NCBI GenBank assembly: GCA_030374805.1
Contig: JARGSG010000090.1
Coordinates: 274,307-338,306 of the forward strand
Length of the DNA: 64,000 bases
Source of the DNA: Gracilaria gracilis
Taxonomy: Eukaryota; Rhodophyta; Florideophyceae; Gracilariales; Gracilariaceae
Direction: 5' to 3'
The position numbers and the translations under genes were made by a program. The notes beneath the pieces were generated by a model, which saw nothing but the letters and a program-made list of their open reading frames with translations, searched no databases and was not told the DNA's origin. Positions 30,355-40,991 of this stretch are shown piece by piece. Positions within the stretch are counted from its first letter, which is position 1. Every line of letters begins with the position of its first letter.

Positions 30355-31816
30355 AAAAATGTTCTTGCGACCGATAACTGCAGTGGAAAATGTCTATTGT
30401 GTGATCTCTTTCTTCCTGAACAGAGTTATTTTTAGAGCAACGACTGCAATATGAAATGTCACTTAAAATTACTGAGGCCTTGGATCTCCAATTAAGCTAT
30501 AGAGAGCACCGTTTGACTCCTTTTTAGCGTAGTTATTCAGCTATATGCGTAACTCTTGGTACCTTAAATTGGCCATAGCGAGTAATTAAAGTGGATGGAC
30601 ACACAGATTACAAATTTGTTTTCTTCAGGAGCATTAACAAACTTAATGTAGCATCAGTTTTTCTGAGCATTATTTTATACCTTACCACATTTGTTTTGTG
30701 ACTAACTTCAGGATCAATCTGTCCGGGTAACATATAGAACCATTTAGATTTATCTAAATTTTTATTTGTGTTAAAAAACGTAATTTACCGCGTTCCCCGG
30801 TGATATTCAAAGTCAGCATATCTATATATAAGTACTGATTTCTACTGAAATGTAATTCTTATCGTAAAATGTTAAGATTTTGACGTGAGACAGATAAATG
30901 CTGAGGTAGGTCTAGTATAGGCTTTATACCGTTATTGGGTGTTTGACCCCTTCAGGCACCTCTCTACAAATTAAAATGGAATTTCTAAAACTCCTAAACT
31001 GTCACCAGATGCTTCTAGTGTCAGACCTTGTGAAAGACAACTCTGCTTCAGCCGTCTCCCTGATCACATCCCACATGGGGTTTAAGAGCACACTCGGAGT
31101 TCTACAAGATTCCTTCAAAGAACCTTATTGTACCTACTTCTGACTGTAGTAAAAGAGGTGTGAAAATTAAAAAAACAGATCAAAACATAAAACTAGAGTT
31201 TTAAAACATCAATAAATTCTTCTTCCGCTACAGACGTACATTGTTTCAACCGGCAAACAATTGCCGGACTGCAAAACAATAGGAAACCGCTTTTCAAATC
31301 TCATTGAAGTGTCTTCTGCGCTTATTACGACCTTTTCAAAACAAGTTGCTCCCAAACCCATACAGATTCCTAATTTTAAAGATGCTTTTTAGTGACGAAT
31401 TTGTTAACGCATCATGATGCCTAAAACACTTTAAATTATGTATGTTCAAGTACATACACCCCAAATTCTGCACCTACACAGCTTTACCGTGTGTCTCCCA
31501 GGAAGACGAGATCTCTTGAATCCCACATTGAGTTGGTTTGAATGTCGAGCCTTGAACAGATATACCTCTTCCCAATTACTGAGTTCTATGTCTCTCAAAT
31601 CGGTCTTTTATTGTTGAAGACAAACCCAGGTCCAAGAATTGTCGAATGCTAATCTTCCCATTTTCTATTTGTGGTGGCTTTCTAGGCCAGTATATATGGG
31701 GACTAAGATTCCGTATTGGTTTAATGGCTTAGCGGAGACGATTTGTTTCGGTCTGAGAGTTGAGATCTTGGTCGTTCGCTAGGGCTATTACAAGGGTGGA
31801 AGTTCATCGGAAACAT
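30355..31816. other. AT-rich intergenic region
   Basis: No gene recognised; only one 66-codon frame (30943-31143), without motif. Confidence 0.4.
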
Positions 31817-32416
31817 TTAGATGTTCAAACACAATCCAAAGTTGAAAGCCACGCTGAGCAAATAGGCTATCGGGCCCTCCAACCAGCCATGTAGATGTCC
31901 TTCAGTATACAAGAAAGGAAAGGGCGGCATTGGGGAGGACGGATTTGGAGGGTTATCGCGACACTCGTGATCTCGAAGGTACACAAGTCCCTTAATGGTA
32001 GCATTCATTCCTTCTATGAACTTGTCCCTGCTGTTTCCATTAGGCCTCGACAAAATTTGCAGCTTAGCTTGCTCTCGTTCACAATAGTTGCTGTTTCGGT
32101 CGACGTCCGCTGGGATCACAAGACGAGGGCGCTCTATTAACAGTGGCGCCCATTTCTCCATTCTGACAATGAATTCCTGTTTGCACACATATCCTGGATT
32201 CACATTACCATGGTTGAAATTCTCCTGGAAAGGAATGTATCGGATTTCATTGTTACTTATAAATGCTTCCGAATGAGCTACGAAGCGCGCTGGGCCGCAC
32301 GGTGTCCTCATACGACGAGAACGGCCTGCAATTGAGGATGAGAACGGAAGGTTGACTGGGCATGTTGAGGCAGAGGCGCATGCCACAAGGAGAAACACAA
32401 ACAATGTCTGGATCAT
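31817..32416 (-). CDS. Secreted protein of unknown function
   Basis: The 199-aa protein begins with a clear signal peptide, MIQTLFVFLLVACASAS, with likely cleavage before TCPVNLPF. The mature part has about five Cys that could form disulphides, a basic patch (GRSRRMRTPCGPARF), one N-glycosylation sequon (NAT) and a Pro-rich C-terminal region. No membrane anchor is visible except a mildly hydrophobic C-terminus (IAYLLSVAFNFGLCLNI). It is likely exported to the cell wall or outside. No family is recognised. Confidence 0.6.
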   Translation of the reverse strand: MIQTLFVFLLVACASASTCPVNLPFSSSIAGRSRRMRTPCGPARFVAHSEAFISNNEIRYIPFQENFNHGNVNPGYVCKQEFIVRMEKWAPLLIERPRLVIPADVDRNSNYCEREQAKLQILSRPNGNSRDKFIEGMNATIKGLVYLRDHECRDNPPNPSSPMPPFPFLYTEGHLHGWLEGPIAYLLSVAFNFGLCLNI

Positions 32417-33852
32417 TTTGGAGTTGATGTAGATTGGGAGCTGGTGCCGTTTTTTTCAGATGAGAGTGAACTCAACCTTCTCCTTTATAGTGTGAGAAGA
32501 ATCAGCAGGCAACCGTTCTTCAATCATGACAATGGCCATGCACCACAGTTGAAATCAGTTGATCAAAGTGGAATGAGGCTAAAACTTCGTTCAGGCCCAT
32601 AACAACAGCGGTTTTCAAGGCCGTATAGATTCATTGTAGACTGCCATATGTATTGCAACGTTGTTGCTGTGAATGGAGACGCAAATACAGAGAGGATAGG
32701 TTCCTGCGATGAATGCTTTTCTGGCATTTACTGACAACGATGAAAAGTGTAGATGACCCGTAAACTTTTGGCGTTCCATGACATGCTTAGCGACTTAATG
32801 AAAGCTTCATACATAAACATAACTTACAAAGATGAACCCTCAAGAAGTCGGTACGCATCGTGGGATTTGACATTTCGTTTTAACACGATGCGTAACTCGG
32901 TGATGGCAGAAATATTAGAGCGAATGCCAGTGAGGCGTTGGAGGACAAGGCAGTACGCCTTGTCCTCCTCAGCACTGCGTTTATATGCAGTGCAGAATCC
33001 ACAAAGTGCTCTCGTAAGCACTAAGATACAAACAGTTGAATAAACGGGTGCCACCTAATCTATACTACCTCTGACAAGAAATGGGACATCTATGGGCTGA
33101 TGTAAACATTGCTGCATGAGCAGCATACACGTTTTTATACTACGTGTAGCTCACGGAACCTTGTCCAGAAGTTGTAAGCAGGTAAAATTAGTACATTATC
33201 GGCATAGAGAAACAAGATTAAGTATTTTCCGTGGCAGCAACCAGAAACTCATCAGCGTTATAGGTGCCTAAGTCAAACCCATGTCTAGAAAACTGGTTGG
33301 GTGTTGCTTTCGGCAAGCACGCAAGCGGAAAAAACGCAGCTGCAAAGCGCATTTGTGCATATTGTTCATGGGCAAAAACAATGACCTTGGGTGCAAGACG
33401 GGGCACCGTCATTTGCGTGTCATTCTGTTTGTTGCTATTGAAAGTTCAAATACATGAACTGCACGCCCTGTGTCACAAGAGAGCATAGCGCCAATAGCTC
33501 AACCGTTTTCTAATGGTTGCGCCCGAAAACTATCTATCATACAGGTAAAGGTATACTGATGTGTATGGGTGGCGAATTAACGCGGGCCCCTCACTCATCA
33601 CCCAACTTTCTGAGCACGAGCAGAGTTGAACTCTTTCGTGCTGAAGATGACTACGAGGAGCGGTCTTAGCCGCTGCTGCCCTCAAATGCGTGACAGTCAC
33701 CCTCAGTTCGGTACATCGCTGTACACCTAAGAACCACGTGTGTACGTGGTGTACGTGTGTGTCCCATGTGGTGGACACGCTGCTGAAGTGTTGTCAAAAG
33801 TCCAATCATTTTCGTGCCGCCAGCACGAACCGATCACAACCGAACATGCTGC
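32417..33852. other. Intergenic region with one hairpin
   Basis: A 12-bp perfect stem with a 5-base loop lies at 32940-32968 (GGAGGACAAGGC / GCCTTGTCCTCC). A 96-codon frame (32753-33043) crosses it and has no motif. No gene is called. Confidence 0.45.
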
Positions 33853-34575
33853 ATGGCTCGGAGGGACGAAGCCCCTCACCTCTCCCCACAACGGCAATGG
33901 CCTCCCCCGCCGCCGCGCGACAGCCCCCGAAGCTGGCGCCCCCCACACTCCTTCGAACCCTCGCGGCGCACTCTCGCGCTGCTGGTCGACGTCGACAAGA
34001 CCACGTGCGACACGCGTCAATTCCAAGGCGGCACGCCGAAGATCCGCGCCGGCATCCAAACCGCGTGCCACACGCACGCCGGCGGCCACGCAATCGCCCT
34101 CATCTCCGGCCGCACCGAGCACCGTCTGCAAAACGCCACCGGCGACAGCTTCCCGCTGGCGGCGCGGCACGGCCGCGCGTTGGTGCTGTCGTCGCGCGAG
34201 GTGGTGCTCGTCGGCCCGCCCGTCGATCTCCGCGCGGAGATTCGCGCCGTGGAGGAATTTGCAAACTTGCTCAACGTGCCGTTCTGGAATGACGGCGACA
34301 GCGTGGAGATTGGCTTTCAGGGGGGACGCGAGGGTTTGAAACCGGTGGTGGAGATTTTCATGCGCCATTTGGTGCAACGACGCCCGCAGGAGCTGCAGTT
34401 GCTGCCGTTGAAAAAGGTCACGGAGATTATCCCTTGTGGCGTGGGCAAAGGCATGACGTTGGATTATTTCATGGACAATGACCCTAGGTTTAGTGATACG
34501 TTTGTCTTGTACTTTGGCGATGACTTGAATGATATTCCGGCGGGCAGGGCGGCGCAGAGGCGTGGAGGGCTCTAG
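33853..34575 (+). CDS. Trehalose-6-phosphate phosphatase-like HAD protein, possibly truncated
   Basis: The 240-aa frame has HAD phosphatase motifs in order: ALLVDVDKTTCDT (D46, D48), ALISGRTEHRLQ (motif II Ser), GVGKGMTLDYFM (motif III Lys) and YFGDDLNDIPAG (motif IV). This matches the trehalose-phosphatase (OtsB/TPP) layout, which releases trehalose from its 6-phosphate. In motif I the usual Gly after DxD is Lys. The product stops just after motif IV (AAQRRGGL), where relatives continue with a last strand and helix. The DNA is far richer in G+C (about 65-70% by eye) than its neighbours. The start at 33853 is the first ATG. It may be a laterally acquired or decayed gene; activity is uncertain. 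Confidence 0.7.
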   Translation: MARRDEAPHLSPQRQWPPPPPRDSPRSWRPPHSFEPSRRTLALLVDVDKTTCDTRQFQGGTPKIRAGIQTACHTHAGGHAIALISGRTEHRLQNATGDSFPLAARHGRALVLSSREVVLVGPPVDLRAEIRAVEEFANLLNVPFWNDGDSVEIGFQGGREGLKPVVEIFMRHLVQRRPQELQLLPLKKVTEIIPCGVGKGMTLDYFMDNDPRFSDTFVLYFGDDLNDIPAGRAAQRRGGL

Positions 34576-34984
34576 GACCCGAAAGATGGTGACAACAATA
34601 TTTTCAGATCAAACCATGCACTGAACTCATGACAATCACTCTATCAATAACAATCTAAAATTGGCGAATTTCCCGCAATTCCCTGTACGCATTGTTGCGC
34701 CACGACCGGCGTCTGACAGAAGCGGTAGATATTGCTAGCTGTTCATTGCTGTGAAGTCACAAGTTCTGATTTCACAGAAAACGTAGCCCTAATATGGATG
34801 CAGGCAGATATAATCGCCCTACCCGTGCTTTCTTGTCTGCGATAGAAATGAATTGCTATATTTATGGCATCTCCTCTGAGTTTATTATTGAAATCTTGGC
34901 AATTCATGTGTGTCATATATCAAATAAAGCAATACATGTTCTCAACGTAGATCAAAGGGTACAACGTTGGCCTTGATCGTATAT
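34576..34984. other. Intergenic, AT-rich
   Basis: AATTTCCCGCAATTCCCTGTACG at about 34668 resembles the ends of the small terminal-repeat element at 25456-27704, and AGAAGCGGTAGATATT near 34720 resembles a family A piece. No gene seen. Confidence 0.35.
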
Positions 34985-35704
34985 TTAAGACCAATCAAGC
35001 TCTTTGAACTTGGTGCGGGCAGAAGCAGTATCGCTACTGGCCTTGTTAATATAAGCACCAGCCTTGAAGTAACAAGTTGGATACCGCTTCCAGAATGCCA
35101 TAGTTGCCTCATTGAGCACACGGGAACCACTAATCCAAATGCTCACTTTGCTATTTTTTACCCGAATCTTGTAGCTCTTGGTACCCGTGTGGCGCTGAGC
35201 GAGAAACTTCTTGTGGACATCGCCACTTCCAAGTCCATCCCTCAGGGTGGAGATAATGCAATCCGAGTAGGTCTTCCCGTTCTCTTTGTAGCTCCTCCGC
35301 CAACTGACTCGCAATGCAGGCTTAGAAGCACCAGAATGCACTTGCAGAAAGGTAATCTCGTCCAGGCCAGACGCAGGCTTTGGCAACGCGATTTCGGCGT
35401 GAAGCGTATTGGACGACTCGACAGACCAAGCTGCCTTGTCACCGTTGGTCTTCATTTCACGGAGCTCGGAGCGCTTGGAGGAACCTTTCATCTGGAACTG
35501 CATGTAGGTGCCGCCCTGCAGGTGAAAAGATGCGGATGAATAGCCAAAAAGGTCGAAGGCGGCAGTGCTTGAATCCGGGGCTTGCAGCTTTGCTCTTGCC
35601 AGCACCGGGCGGAACTTGGATTTGGTGGACGGCGCCGTATAGGCCAGAACCTCACGCAAGCACAGAGAACACACGACACAGAGCAGCACGAAAAGTGGCT
35701 GCAT
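34985..35704 (-). CDS. PL7 alginate lyase-like secreted protein
   Basis: The 239-aa protein starts with a signal peptide (MQPLFVLLCVVCSLCLREVLA). It carries the three conserved blocks of polysaccharide lyase family 7 on a jelly-roll scaffold: KRSELREM (catalytic Arg, R78), FLQVHSG (121-123, in place of QIH) and YFKAGAYIN (212-220). PL7 enzymes cleave beta-1,4 bonds of mannuronate/guluronate polymers by beta-elimination. Red algae have related enzymes, so a role on the alga's own wall polymers or on those of neighbouring brown algae is possible. Length fits a single catalytic domain. Confidence 0.85.
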   Translation of the reverse strand: MQPLFVLLCVVCSLCLREVLAYTAPSTKSKFRPVLARAKLQAPDSSTAAFDLFGYSSASFHLQGGTYMQFQMKGSSKRSELREMKTNGDKAAWSVESSNTLHAEIALPKPASGLDEITFLQVHSGASKPALRVSWRRSYKENGKTYSDCIISTLRDGLGSGDVHKKFLAQRHTGTKSYKIRVKNSKVSIWISGSRVLNEATMAFWKRYPTCYFKAGAYINKASSDTASARTKFKELDWS

Positions 35705-36001
35705 TTTGGATACTGCTCAACAGTGCAATCTTCTTGCCTGAATCAAAACGGATGCTTCCGGGCGGGTCGATGTGGGAGTGAGCAAGAAAGGGGTGCTGAT
35801 GTGCCGGGTGCACTTTGTACACAGCGGAAATGATGTGCTTTTGTTCGACAGTCCGCAATAAATATAGCTATATATCAGAGACATGGCTCGCGCGAGCCAA
35901 ACGTTGCGTTAAAAATTTATATGCGGCTTGGGCGAGAATGTTCGTATTGGTGCAAGAGGCATGACTCATATAACAATGCACGTGATGCATTTGATATAGA
36001 A
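35705..36001. other. Upstream region of the PL7 gene
   Basis: Presumed promoter and 5' UTR of the minus-strand lyase; no gene or repeat recognised. Confidence 0.4.
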
Positions 36002-36118
36002 AAACCGCCTCCCCAGTGAGTCGCTTTGTCAGCATGCAATAGAACGCTGTTCACAGCGCATTGTATGACGATAGTTTCTAAAAAGCGTCAAATAACAAAC
36101 TCACTGGGGAGGCGGTTT
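36002..36118. mobile_element. 117-bp MITE-like element with 20-bp TIRs
   Basis: Perfect inverted repeats AAACCGCCTCCCCAGTGAGT at both ends enclose 77 bases without coding capacity. No clear target duplication is seen. Confidence 0.75.
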
Positions 36119-36423
36119 GCCCAATATATATCCGATGAGTCGTTTCCAAAACCGAGAGCCCCGTTTTTGCAAGAGCTTCTGGATATAACGGGGCCCGTTA
36201 TCGTCCGAAAATTCTGACTGATAAGTAATGTTATCATCAGTATTAATAACGTTTTCCTGGTGTCTCGTCGAAACGTGATTTTTGCTCTGAGAGCAAGAGG
36301 CCCCTTTTTTCTTCAATCGCGCATTGAATTTTTAAAATTATTAAAATACGTTTTGCTTGTTGGCGCTCAAGATGTTTGGAGAAATAGAGAAACCAGATAT
36401 GTTTGTCACGTGAGACACAGTAA

Positions 36424-37284
36424 TCAGAGCTTCGAGAAGCTGCGCTTCTCCAAAGAAATGGTCGCAAAGCTCCTTGCTAACCAGATGAGGTTCCTAATCA
36501 GTTCTTAGGTTTTGGAATTTTTCAGAAATACGTCTGGGAAAAATTTGTAATTAAGAGAAGTCTTTTGAAATATAAACAAAAATCATTTTTGTGCTTTAGT
36601 CAGGAGCATATTTTTGCTACTTATTTTTATGGTTGGAAGCCATATAGTCAAGCGTTTTTGGCAGCAATCAGTGAAATTAGTCAAAACATAGTCAGGTTTA
36701 AGTATTAACGTTAATTTAAGCGTTCTGTACTGTCTCATACAAGTTGTTGTTAGTTTATGACAATAACTAGGTCTCTTTAGAACCACATTGGCACTAAACC
36801 AAGGGCCACAAATTTGTAGTAAAAAATTGTTCTACTTTGTTCTACAAATAACAACCTATAATTTACGGTACCAAATAATTGGTACGAAGGTTAAAAAACC
36901 CCTGTAGAAGGTTGTTATAAAGAAAAGCAATTCTAGGAGTCAGCATAATTACCAATCCAGAATGAGGGAACTCTGGATAATTTTTTTTTAGTAATTTCAT
37001 TTGTTGGCAGTGAAATGATCCAAACAAGTGATCTGTCCAGAAAGGCAACAAAATGCGCCGTGTGACACGGCGCATTTGTAGGAGTGAATAGGCTGCTCAA
37101 TGGCCCTGTTTTTGAAACAGCTGTAAGCATTCTATGTATAAGCGGTAGATATGGCAGCTACGCCAATTTTAAAAGAGATTATAAAAAATAAGCAGATTGT
37201 TAGTTTTCCTGCAGATTTTGACTGAGCAATCTATATTTTAGCTCAAAACACATAGCTTTGTCTTCCTAGTAGGAGCTTTGCGAT
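36424..37284 (+). repeat. Repeat family A, full-length copy A4 (about 860 bp)
   Basis: This is the only uninterrupted copy and serves as the reference. It starts with a hairpin-prone AGAGCTTCGAGAAGCTGCGC, followed by GGTCGCAAAGCTCC, and ends TAGTAGGAGCTTTGCGAT, so GGTCGCAAAGCTC and the reversed end form a 13-bp near-inverted repeat. It is non-coding. A conserved palindrome with arms AAATGCGCCGTGT lies near 37050-37077. Class is unknown; a non-autonomous DNA element is likely. Confidence 0.8.
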
Positions 37285-37967
37285 AAAGGTTTTTGGCCAG
37301 CAATGAAATACAAAAGTGGAATTTGACACTTGGGTTTTTTTAACACGTGCGTTTTTGTATATAAAAATTGTCTCTTTAATGGTATGCAGGGCGCTGACAT
37401 ACAGAGGTTGTCAAGTTTTGTATCGCCATACTTATGGGCACAAGAGTAACTTTGACGCCAGATTAAGGCATACATCGATACTTCTAAAGTAGATCTATCG
37501 TTTTAGATGCAAACTTCGAAGATAGTTCAAGGAGAACATAAAAAGTATGGCGTTACAAAATTGATTTGTAACGCAGCCAAAATAGCAAACTTACTGCAGC
37601 ATATATTTGATTGTACAAACCGCTGGTGACCATCTGGTTTGTTAGTTATGTAGAAGTTTCTCTAAATCAGTCACTTACGGTGATTTTGGCTACACAATCA
37701 GGATGACGAGGGAATGTATTCCATAAAACTTTTCTGTCTATTGTTACTACCACTTGTTATGTAGCAACTACTGTAGTGTTAACTTCGAAAACACTTAACA
37801 GCTCTTTCAGCAAGAAAACCGTAACTACGGCACACGAAGTACACGTTTCATAACCTTGCAAAACAAGCGCGTTGACAACGAAGCATAAGTCCGTGAAACT
37901 GTAATTTAAAGCACCCGCGTGACAGTATCTGGCCATGAATAGAAAATACGAAAAATACGATATTCTC
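37285..37967. other. Intergenic, no gene recognised
   Basis: AT-rich sequence with short frames only. Confidence 0.4.
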
Positions 37968-38127
37968 CAGGGAAATATCGTTACGGACGGGAAGATATCG
38001 ATATATTCCCTCAAGTGCGGGAAAATATCGATATTTTCCCTTCGGTGCCCAGTGTGAGATTTCCGTTACTCCCACGTGAGGACGACCATCATACACCGCT
38101 CACATTTCGATATTTTCCCTGAAAACC
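37968..38127. mobile_element. Repeat family C (ATCGATAT-rich foldback)
   Basis: It runs from CCAGGGAAATATCGTTACGG to TTTCCCTGAAAACCAGG, whose reverse complement CCTGGTTTTCAGGGAAA matches the fragments at 14866 (CCTGGTTCTCAGAGAAA) and 39613 (CCTGGTTCTCAGGGAAA). Several GATATCGATAT-type palindromes lie inside. Confidence 0.6.
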
Positions 38128-38162
38128 AGGACGACGACAAACACGTTATCAACGTGGCACTC

Positions 38163-38317
38163 ATAAGGGTTATTAACTGGCACGAGCGTGCGATATGAGC
38201 CCGAGGGAGTGTTATTTTCCCGAGGCGTAGCCGAGTATTATTTTCCCGGCTCCGCCTCGGGAAAATAATACTCCCTCGCGCTCATATCGCACTCTCGTGC
38301 CAGTTGAAAACCCTTAT
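38163..38317. mobile_element. Foldback element, copy 2
   Basis: Nearly perfect 65-base inverted arms (left arm starts ATAAGGGTTATTAACTGGCA) surround a short centre; the copy at 4735-4863 shares arms and centre. It is non-coding and would form a long hairpin. Confidence 0.85.
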
Positions 38318-40175
38318 TTGAAACGCTCGCCGTGCTTATCTTAGGGAGACTGTTGGCAAGCCGCTTGCGCAAGCCTTCTTTCGGAGTGTTCCAACTCCCT
38401 CCCATAGGACAAAAATGACGCTACTCAACTACTTAAATGTAATGCAATTCTTCCGGAGAAAAAAAATTACCAAACCTTCTAAAGCTCTCAAAATGCTGTA
38501 TCCCCAGATTCATATGATTAATACGTGCATTATCGTTTTACAGTTTTTCTTTCCTTAAGATTCTCTTTGTTCACAACTACGAGTGCGACCGGTTTCAAAA
38601 TTTTAGTAGGAGAGATACTAAACTGTTAAGTAATAAAAATGACAACCATAAAACAGAACAAAGCCCAAGTACGACAGTTGGGCTTATATATTTCTTTTAA
38701 CATTTTGGCGAAAACCCACCGCACATTTCTTGTGGTGTTTATTGGAATGACTAACTCGGGATTCCCGAGACGATAAAACAAAACAAGTTTCAAATACAAG
38801 TTTATACTTGTCTAGCTTAGCAAAGCTGGCGCATTGGCGCCTGAGAAGTAGGCATGCTTGGTAAAAGGGTTAATCTTATATCTACCTAGAACTTCCTCTT
38901 AAACAAGTGACTACGAGACACTAAACTGCGGAGACGGACAGGCATTTGGTTGCGGGTCTATGCGCTTTTCTTTTTGTCAAAGCTCCGCACTATAGATATA
39001 TGTGTTTGCCTTTGAAGATTGAGGGGAATAAACTCCATATATGTTCACTTAAGATTTGCCTTCATAAGCTCGAGGCAAATACCGATATGAAGCCCCCACA
39101 TTAATGCGGTACCACCAGTCGCCAAGTAGACTGTTGCTACGACAAGCGCAGCATGCTCCGGAGAAGTATGGTGTTTTGGGCCAAGGTTTACTAAACATCT
39201 CCATTCGATTGGATTATCGTATTACTCTATACTTCACAGCAATGCAACATGCTAAGGCAGACAAGGTTTATTTGTGGCTGTTTCTATGTAACGAAGTCAC
39301 CCGGAAGAGGAGCTATTTCAAAACCGAAGAGCGGCTCTTCCAGTTGAAAGAGCGGCCCTATTCCACGAAAAGTCGTCACTATTATCCGGAAGAGAATATT
39401 TCCGAGTATGCGACAAGGGTTTAGGGGGGGTTGCGATATACGTAGAACTATCGTTTAGGAACACGTACCTGTCACATAAAATCTCTATTTAAAAAATTTG
39501 AACTAATTATTTTAATTGGTTTACCTTTGAATTGTGTATGTCAACTTGTAAAGCTTTGTGGAAATACTTGTATATGTAAAAGTAACTCAGAGTTTTCCAC
39601 AACTCCTGATTGTCGCCTGGTTCTCAGGGAAAACATGGGTGCTTTCCCTGGGGTGAGGGAACATATCGATATTTACCCTTTTGTACGCGTTTGCAGAAAT
39701 GATGGAAGCAAGAGAGTCAAATGGTAATGGTTTAGCGATAAACCACAGCATCGTAAGTGGTTGAAACAAAAGAAAGAACGACAGTTGTAGGAATCCGTGC
39801 CAGCAGAGTCTCGAGGGTAAACGGAGAAGGTGCGCCATTCGCCGATAGAAACTTGGAAGGCCAAGACCGGAAGCATAAAAACAGGAATGCTGTTTTTGCA
39901 GTGGACAGTATTAGATCTGAAGATGAAGATTTCATTATTGGTGGAACGGGTGCTCGTGTGAGTGCAAGTAAGCGCAGAACATAGTGCTAGAGGTGTGGAA
40001 GTTCTGATAGTGTCTGTCATCTGCAGCTGACCGCTACTACACATTCGAGGGGAGGCACTACAAAAAGAGAATTCTAACTCCGCAAAAGCAACATCAATCG
40101 CTTCTTGACTCTCTAGTTGGCCATACTTTTCTGTTAAACGAACTCCATTCTTTCTTGTAACAACGGTATCGAATC
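38318..40175. other. Intergenic with small hairpin and repeat fragments
   Basis: It contains a hairpin AAGCCCAA/TTGGGCTT (38661-38685), a TTAA next to AAAAGGG at 38870, and a family C fragment at about 39608-39685. Frames at 39104-39424 and 39673-40044 have no motif. Confidence 0.45.
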
Positions 40176-40991
40176 ATGAGCTCTTATCCTCAAAGCTCTT
40201 CTGGAGGCGATGGCAGGAATCCGTCTAGGGCCGGAAACAATCTTGGGGTCAGCTCGGGAGGTGCAGAGAAAAAGTCAAACAAACGTCAGAGTCAGAGACG
40301 AAACCAGCCACCTAACCAGTCGGGACGCAAACAAACAGGCGCTCCACTCCTCCCTCCTGGTGACGGGTCAAGGGAGGCTCGTGATGCTGCTACGATGAAC
40401 GAGCTTATACATTTGTCTCTCAGTGTTCTTTCTCAAGGTGAAGTATCGGCGGCTACAGAAGCGACGATGAAGCGGGCTGCTGCTCTGGCGGTTGCGTCCG
40501 TAAAGAGAGTGGGATCTCAGTCTGCGGCCGTGCGGGGTAGCGGTAACTCTTTCCGTGCAGCTGGTTCTGGGCGCCCAGTGCCGATAACTCCGATAGGGGC
40601 GATGGGTCCGTTCAATTTGGCGGGAGCTTCACACATGGTTGGTCCCGCTGGCGGTATAGGAGGCTCTCAGACGCAGGCCCAAGAATCCGGCAGTGGACCT
40701 CTCCAGCGGAATGCCCCTCACAGTAACCAGTCGATGACTCAATGTCCCGTCTGTGGGAAAATGAGGCCCGAAAGCACATTCTCGGCACACTCAAAAATTT
40801 GCAAACCGGTCGAGCATACCTGTTCACATTGCACGTACAGTACTTTCAGAAAGAGGTCTTATAAAAGACATTTGGAAACGCATATACCGCCAGAGCAACG
40901 CAGGTTTGGCTGTGAGCTATGTGGGAGACGATTTAACCGGAACAGTGACCTGCGGCGTCACATGAAGGAACAACACAATACTGACCTTTGA
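40176..40991 (+). CDS. C2H2 zinc-finger protein with Gly/Ser-rich N-terminus
   Basis: The 271-aa protein starts MSSYPQSSSGGDGRNPSRAG. The N-terminal two thirds is Ser/Gly/Arg-rich with a helical patch near residues 75-110. The end carries one C2HC finger (QCPVCGKMRPESTFSAHSKIC) and two C2H2 fingers (HTCSHCTYSTFRKRSYKRH and FGCELCGRRFNRNSDLRRH). The C2HC finger resembles that of the gene at 2786-3820. It is a likely nuclear regulator of unknown target. Confidence 0.8.
   Translation: MSSYPQSSSGGDGRNPSRAGNNLGVSSGGAEKKSNKRQSQRRNQPPNQSGRKQTGAPLLPPGDGSREARDAATMNELIHLSLSVLSQGEVSAATEATMKRAAALAVASVKRVGSQSAAVRGSGNSFRAAGSGRPVPITPIGAMGPFNLAGASHMVGPAGGIGGSQTQAQESGSGPLQRNAPHSNQSMTQCPVCGKMRPESTFSAHSKICKPVEHTCSHCTYSTFRKRSYKRHLETHIPPEQRRFGCELCGRRFNRNSDLRRHMKEQHNTDL

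Noticed and set aside
33487..33560. tRNA-like start (GCGCCAATAGCTCAACCG) with a small hairpin
   Set aside because: There is no B box and no acceptor or T-stem pairing within a normal distance.
33727..34377. Large ORFs in other frames over the phosphatase gene
   Set aside because: High G+C keeps several frames open; only the 33853 frame has HAD motifs.
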